A stretch of 64,000 nucleotides of DNA from Heliocidaris tuberculata (taxonomy: Eukaryota > Echinodermata > Echinoidea > Camarodonta > Echinometridae). How positions within the stretch are numbered: position 1 is the stretch's first letter; every line of letters begins with the position of its first letter. The notes beneath the pieces were generated by a model. That model made no database searches and was not told where the DNA came from. It saw nothing but the letters and a program-made list of their open reading frames with translations. The stretch is from NCBI GenBank assembly GCA_025618425.1, contig CM046850.1:2422986-2486985 (forward strand). The letters are read 5' to 3'. A program made the translations under genes and the position numbers. This document shows, piece after piece, positions 57,951 to 64,000 of this stretch.

Positions 57951-59002
57951 GCATGGTTCATTTCAGGGAAACATATATACATAATATTTGAAAAATCAAT
58001 AAATAATTGTAATTTTTGTCAGGGGTAGTTGTGGTAAAAATCAAATCAGCTGCAAACATTACCGTTACCCTGAAACAATAAGGAGGTGTGTATATAGCAT
58101 TCCTTTGGAGGGGTTCCAGAGTTTTCAAAATAGGATGTAATTCGTAATAATCACGGATCTCTATGAAGTATTTTTGAGGTTATCAGGTAATATCAACAGA
58201 ATACGGATGTGGTATTCGGCCTGATACATGTGACAAGGCCAAATGAAACAACATATTTGGCGCGCTTAGTTCTATGTCTTATTGACGTTCAGTTCACTAT
58301 CTGGCATTGCTATTTCGTGAAGTCTATCATTATTGTATGCTTATTTTTGATTTTTTATTTTTTTTTTTCGCAATTGGGCTGCAAACGTCATTTCTATTGC
58401 AATTGTTAATCGCACCACGGCGTGTGACTCAGTATCACAAGCATGTGTGGTGATTTCTTGTCACGGCCGGGGGGGGGGGGGGGGCGCGACTAGCCTGTGC
58501 CATTGGTTGTTGTCATTGCTACAATCATAGGCACAATACTAGCTAGGCCTACTGAAAATTGTATAGCTTCTAATCATAAAAGCAAGCTACTTTAATTCCA
58601 TGCATCATTTTAGTGCTCTTTCCATGAAAATCTTTGAAAGTTGAGATCCTAAAATTCTATGTTTTGCTACACTTGTTTTAAAATATTTTCTACCGTACTT
58701 AAATAATTCAATATACCCTGTTTGAATCAACGCTACAAGTACATATAGGCATAATACCTTGAAAGCTTGAGCTATAAACAGAAACTAAAACAGGAAACAA
58801 ACACCCTCAATACATGTATTATCTTTGCTCTCGTCATTGTGGTTTCATTTTTCCTTCGATCATGTCTATAAATAAAGAAAACACATTCTTCAGTGTATAT
58901 ACATTATACACGAGCTGAATCAGTACACCGTGTATCATACCGTATATTATATACATTATAATAAAAGGAAACATGGATTTACTATTTCCCAATGCAAATT
59001 GG

Positions 59003-59246
59003 TCAGTGGCGGATCCAGGATTCTCTGGACGAGGGGGGGGGGGGGGAACAAGGCCAAAAATTATCTGACCCCCCAAAAAAAGTTTAACGCATTTCTCAGG
59101 TGCCTTGTTGAGTATAACATTGCTGCAAAGGGGCACAATTAGCGAGTACATCTATATCATTGTACTGAATGTGTACTTAAGATTAGCCATTAGCCATTTT
59201 AGGGGGAGGGGCAGTGTCCCTGCCCCCCCCCCTGGATCCACCACTG
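59003..59246. mobile_element. GGCGGATCCAGG-type element with both ends
   Basis: CAGTGGCGGATCCAGGATTC at the left and CCCCTGGATCCACCACTG at the right form inverted ends; a G run and a C run lie just inside them. This is the clearest two-ended copy of the family. Confidence 0.85.
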
Positions 59247-61299
59247 TTCATACATGATTTTCCAAGAAAAAGTTTACATCACATGATTTATATTTCAATA
59301 GCAAAACAGGTCATGGGCCTATACCAGGGTTGGGAAAAAATCATGAGTTTAATATAAAAAAAAAACAATGAAAAATCTTATTCTTAAAAATAATTTTTTA
59401 AAGTTATAGCCCTAAATGTTGCTCCTATAGAAAAGAAACAGATTATCTTGGTACCGGTAGATCAAATAATATCAGACATTATTTGGAATAGAAAAACTCT
59501 CACGTGATTTAATTTTTAGCCAAATTTTTTTCCTCAAAATCAAACGGTTATTCTTAAGCAATATTTTTTTGTCTCTCATCAAAAAAATCAACAACAAAAT
59601 CTATTAAGTATTTCTTTGGTTTTTATGTAAATCAGCTATTTGCCTATTTTCTTGATTTTTTTTTAATCAAGGCAATTCAAATGATGCCAACCCTGACCTA
59701 TAGAAACTTTTTTGCTCAAAGTCATTTTCAGGAAGAAGGTTCTGACCAAAAAGGTTACAGTAATTACAACTGTGTTGAAAAGACTAAAATAAATGAGCTT
59801 AGCTTAGGAAGTGATTCATAAACACGTCTGTTTTAAGGACACACATGTGAGAACTTACAACACATTCATGTTGACATACCCCTCCAAGTCTTTCCCTTGA
59901 CTATTCATTCAATCAAATGTAATATTCTTTGTACATATGCTTTTTCATATAATCACTCAAAATATTGCAAATCCCGCCACCATAACATATCATAAACATA
60001 TTTTCATGCAACAAATCAAATTGCAGTTAGACAACTAATCACAGTTGATCTAATGGAAAGACAAGTTGGCCAAAGATTTCAATTATTCCACATTCTCACA
60101 AAAAATATATATAACCCTATAAGACATAAGCTGCAGAAAGTCAGAGCTTCCCAAACTTCCTCCAGAAACAGTCCTATTCCTATTCATATTCACAGAAGGC
60201 ATTCTAACTGTTATGTGAATGTTAACATTGCTACTTTGATTTCATCAAGATTATTACATCATAATTTTGGCAAGTTTAATATTCATTTGATTTCAAAATA
60301 TGGCAAATAAATCGATATGGGTAAGGGGTGTGTGATTTACATGTAGGGATTTAAAATAAAACATAGAGACTCTTCTTATAGCAGCTTTTATAACAATGAA
60401 AATCAACTAAAATGTTAATCTCAGAAAATTCTGATAATTAATCAATATTTGATTGCCAGTTAACAGGGACAGTGCCACAAAACCTTTATATTAGTAAGAA
60501 AGTGGGGTACATTAATAAGCAAAATAATCATCAACTGCTTAAAAAGAAAATTATCAAGAATTTTGACAAATATACAACGTAAGTAATGCAAACATCGAGA
60601 ACATAACAAAAATAACAATCATCATCATCTGGATTTACATGGCATTGGATGTGCAATCGTCCATATGTGTAAACTGAGCAGGAATACACGTATACATAAA
60701 TTAAGAAAAGAGAATGAAGAGAAAGGTGCATTGGAATGGCAACATTTTGTAACGAAAAGGAGTTTGTGAGGCATATATGTACATAGCATACAATAGGCAT
60801 ACATCTCTAATTGAAATCCTGCAGCTTAGCTTCCTATCTTCAAAAATATAAAAACACTCGAGTCAAAAAAATATGAGATACATGTACATGTAGCTAACAT
60901 AAGCAGAGGTAACAGTAATAATTATAGTGAAAAACAGTGTATAACAAAAGAGACTTGAGTGAATAGGTAGGGTTCCCAGCACCCAGCATTTCATGAAAAC
61001 AAAATTCCCTGATTTTGCCCTCATGGAGTTTGAAAAAGCCAGGATCATTATGTATTTCCTGTTTGAAATATCTTTCTACGCCCTAAAAGGCCATCACAGC
61101 AAACCGCACAGTGATGAACTGTTTGGACAAGATATATAAAATGTAAGTCTGACTACTTTCTTAGATGTTGAAAATAAATTTCCATGATTTTTTTTTTCCC
61201 CCAGATTTAAATTTTCTCGAAATCCCTGACTTTTCTCTGACTGGAAAAGAAGGAAGGGAAGGAAGCATTAGTCATTTGCCAGGTTTTTCTTGATTTCCA

Positions 61300-61605
61300 G
61301 CATGGGAGCAAATCCAGGGGGACAGGGGACATGTCCCCCCCCCCCCCGACCTTTTTGAAGATAGGCAAATGTCCCCCCCCCCCCCCCACCTTTTTTGAAT
61401 AACCTTTTTTTTTCTTCTTCTTTTTTCTTTTTTTTTTTTTTTCTTGTCAGAGAATTTTGGAGGAAAACTACACCCAAAAAATGTGATAACCTTTTTTTTC
61501 AAAAATTTTCAGACATTTCGGACAGGTACAAAAGTTAAATCATGTGGTGACCCCCCCCCCCCCCCCCCCCCCACCCCCCCGAATTTCGAAATGGATTTGC
61601 GCCAC
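61300..61605. mobile_element. Homopolymer-rich repeat, inverse of 52540-52785
   Basis: GGGGGACAGGGGACATGTCC, GTCAGAGAATTTTGGAGGAA, CATTTCGGACAGGTAC and AAATCATGTGGTGACCC occur in the order opposite to 52540-52785. It ends GATTTGCGCCACTG. Confidence 0.8.
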
Positions 61606-62695
61606 TGATTTGCAGGATAACTGGAATGAGCCTGGGAACCCTGATAAGATACACCCTCTTCTCAATAATTTAAATAAAATAAATAATCATAGGATTGTGG
61701 ACAAACAGAGGCATTTGGATATTGTGATTTGGAGGTAGAATAAAACTACAGGTAGAGGAAAAGCAGCTTGCATCCTGAGAGAAAGAAGCAGACCATTATA
61801 TATATCTACTGTTTGTAAAAGCGAGTATCTTTTCATCTGCAGTCTCATTTCATTTAACACTTTGGATACCAAGCCCGAGATAACTCAGGGAGGAGTCTAT
61901 GGGAAATGTGCGTTATTCTAAAATCAAATTGTATCCAAATGGTTAAGATCAATGGACATATAAACCACCATAAACATATACATGTATGTGAGCGGTGGGC
62001 AATTTCGCTCTCGAAAACTGAACAAATGCTTTGGTAGTTTAAATAAGAGCTCTGACCAGTAAAAAAAAAACGCCAAATGTACATAAAATTGCCCCATGAA
62101 AATTTCACTTTCTGACACTGAAAGTTACAGAAGAGCTCCAATGAACAAAGAAGCAACTTTCATCCTGATATCCTGATAAACATACGCGCAGTATGCAAGC
62201 AGGTGATTTCTAATTTCTGCTTGTCATTTGACACCAACATGGCTTTGATCAGGCACACAAAATATTTTATACCAGCATAAAATATGGCAATCAATTACTC
62301 AACAATGACTGAAGTCATGGCATAAAGAGTCCTTATGTTATAACTGTGACCTTCATGTACTTGTTACATGTAGTCTACAGTGACACATCCTGTTACCTTG
62401 GCAAAATTTAAGAACATGATTGAAACTATGACAAGTTATTTCATCTGATATTATCTACGATATTATACCCGTACATGTACAAGGTTATTCTTCCATAAAT
62501 AAATCTTCCATGCTCCCTATTTCATATTTCCATTTGGAAATAGTCGGGAATTCAGAAATGACATTTTGCTATATGCTGTTTTTTTTCCTTTATGAAAACA
62601 ACTGTAATTGTGCATAAGGAGTCAGATAAACCTTTTACAATTTATACTTTCATGTAAACCCATTGCCTACATGAACTTGGTGGCTATTGTATTAA

Positions 62696-63115
62696 CCCTT
62701 TCAAGACAATTGACCACATTTTGTGGTTTGGCTTGATAACTTTTGATTCAGTGCTCTAAAAATATACCAGACGCATGAGTTGAAAGAGCAAAAGTTTCTG
62801 CACATACTACATGTATGTCCATTTTTGTTACTTGGCCATATTGAGTTTGATGCCAGGAATTTTAAAAGCGAGAATAATATTTAAAATCCTGAAATTTGCG
62901 ACACATTGAGAGGTTCAACTTCAATATCATTGTTTTTCATCAAAATTGGCATTTTTTTTCGACAAAATTCTTAACCATGTATAATTGTATATTGTTTTTA
63001 AAGACATTACACCTTATTAGAACCATGTAGCACTAAAAGAGAAATATTATTGTTGCCAATTTGAAGAAAAAAATATGACCAATTCAGCACTTATATAATT
63101 CCTGTCATGAAAGGG
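62696..63115. mobile_element. MITE copy with CCCTTTC ends (family of 30668-31076)
   Basis: TTAA at 62692-62695 precedes CCCTTTCAAGACAATTGACC; the right end CCTGTCATGAAAGGG is followed by ATAA, a decayed TTAA. Interior is colinear with 30668-31076. Confidence 0.9.
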
Positions 63116-63231
63116 ATAAGCTTATATGGGAATGATGAACTCAGCATTCAGCAGGTTCAATAATTTGATTCCTGATCTTATCACTATAGCTATTCAAATG
63201 ATTTGAATGTTAGCCAATCAACCATCGGGCT

Positions 63232-63600
63232 GAGTTCTAGGAAAGGTGAAAAATAATTTGAGAGCTTTCTCATTCCTTCTATGCCAGTTTAAAGAAGGTT
63301 ACATTAGAAATGTCCCCTGGAAGGGATTGCTCTTCAAATGCCCTAATATTTGAAATATGACGAGAAATAGTTAAAGTAGTTTGTGCTGAACATTCATGCC
63401 AAATGTGTGTGCAGTCCCATATACCCATTAGAGTGCATTTGTTTCCAGCGAGATTGGGTTGACTTGATTTCTTATGATTTTGATGATTCCAAAACCTCAC
63501 AGTATACACCAATTCTGATCAACCTTTCCAAATTGCTTTAAAACAGTTTCTTTCATGATGTAAATTGTAATCGCATTACCAGAACTCAACGTTATCTTTC
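63232..63600. mobile_element. Diverged third copy of the 4939-5310 MITE family
   Basis: GCTGAGTTCTAGGAAAGGTG at the left and CCAGAACTCAACGTTATCTT at the right, with TTAGAAATGTCCCCTGGAAG and TTGCTCTTCAAATGCCCTAA inside, align to the two other copies; flanking TTAA is lost. Confidence 0.85.
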
Positions 63601-64000
63601 ATCATACTACCAGCGTCAGATCAAAGTCTCTGTTTGCATTTTATCTCACAGCATACTGGATATCAGACTAACACTAAACCCCTATCAATTACACAATTAT
63701 ACAAATAATGTGCTACTTCCATAGTGAGCTGTCTATAGTACAGGCATGACAAATCTACATGTAGGAAAATGCCATACACATGAGTCAATTCTGTACATAT
63801 ACACGCCTAAGAACCTTCCTAAAGCAACAAACACAAAAAAAACATCAAAAAACCTACAAACAATAATGAACTATTACCAAGCAATAATTATACCTTACTG
63901 TTGTCATTGGGTAGTTTTTGATAAAATTTTTTTCATTTTTTCATTCAAAAGCAAAATTTCATGATTGCTTTGTGTGCTATATATGCCATTAAAAGGCAGA

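Larger units (their letters stand above)
53692..64000. other. Right flank of gene D: repeats, no gene recognised
   Basis: No exon with convincing homology or splice context was found. Contents include two TTAA MITE copies of the 4939-5310 family (54527-54900 and 63232-63600), a (TA)n tract with adjoining (GA)n (56076-56155), a small TA-type MITE (56170-56369), a (GT)n/(GA)n tract (56838-56935), a 30-bp direct duplication near 57070-57130, further MITEs (57789-57950 and 62696-63115) and homopolymer-rich elements (59003-59246 and 61300-61605). From about 59250 to 61250 I see only A/T-rich sequence without structure. Confidence 0.55.

Overview
The window is eukaryotic: coding sequence is broken into short exons with GT/AG junctions and consistent phases, and long introns and intergenic stretches are full of microsatellites and miniature inverted-repeat elements (MITEs). 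A MACPF-ApeC (apextrin-like) gene beside a cluster of arylacetamide-deacetylase-like genes, together with the very high MITE load, suggests a marine invertebrate deuterostome, most likely an echinoderm such as a sea urchin. The taxon is inferred from gene content and repeat style only.

Layout. 1-6872: last six exons of a plus-strand MACPF-ApeC gene whose 5' exons lie outside the window. 6873-10739: repeats. 10740-15137 (plus, gene A) and 20019-25855 (plus, gene B), then 31326-35856 (minus, gene C) and 45456-53691 (minus, gene D): four paralogous AADAC/NCEH1-type serine hydrolases. All share one exon plan: a signal-anchor exon, an HGGG exon, a 64-bp exon, and an exon carrying GDSAGG. 53692-64000: repeats only, no gene recognised. 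The reconstructed proteins are 415, 420, 417 and 413 residues, and each keeps a Ser-Asp-His triad. B and C face each other tail to tail.

The four esterases probably act as ER-membrane lipid or xenobiotic ester hydrolases that arose by local duplication. The MACPF-ApeC protein is probably a secreted innate-immune effector. No operon-like or pathway link between the two families is visible.

The most notable observations are transposon-gene interactions. A 497-bp TTAA-flanked MITE sits inside the coding sequence of gene A; removing it with one TTAA restores the frame exactly. A 372-bp TTAA MITE lies directly against the 3' splice site of ApeC exon 5 and now supplies its upstream splicing context. 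Another MITE lies about 50 bp upstream of the gene C start codon. The window also holds a 2.7-kb Tc1-like element with very long inverted repeats and a dead transposase, a 1.45-kb element packed with ACGGTC-type repeats and a degraded MADF/Myb-SANT-like ORF, elements with telomere-like cores, and a six-copy 45-bp array at the end of a foldback element.
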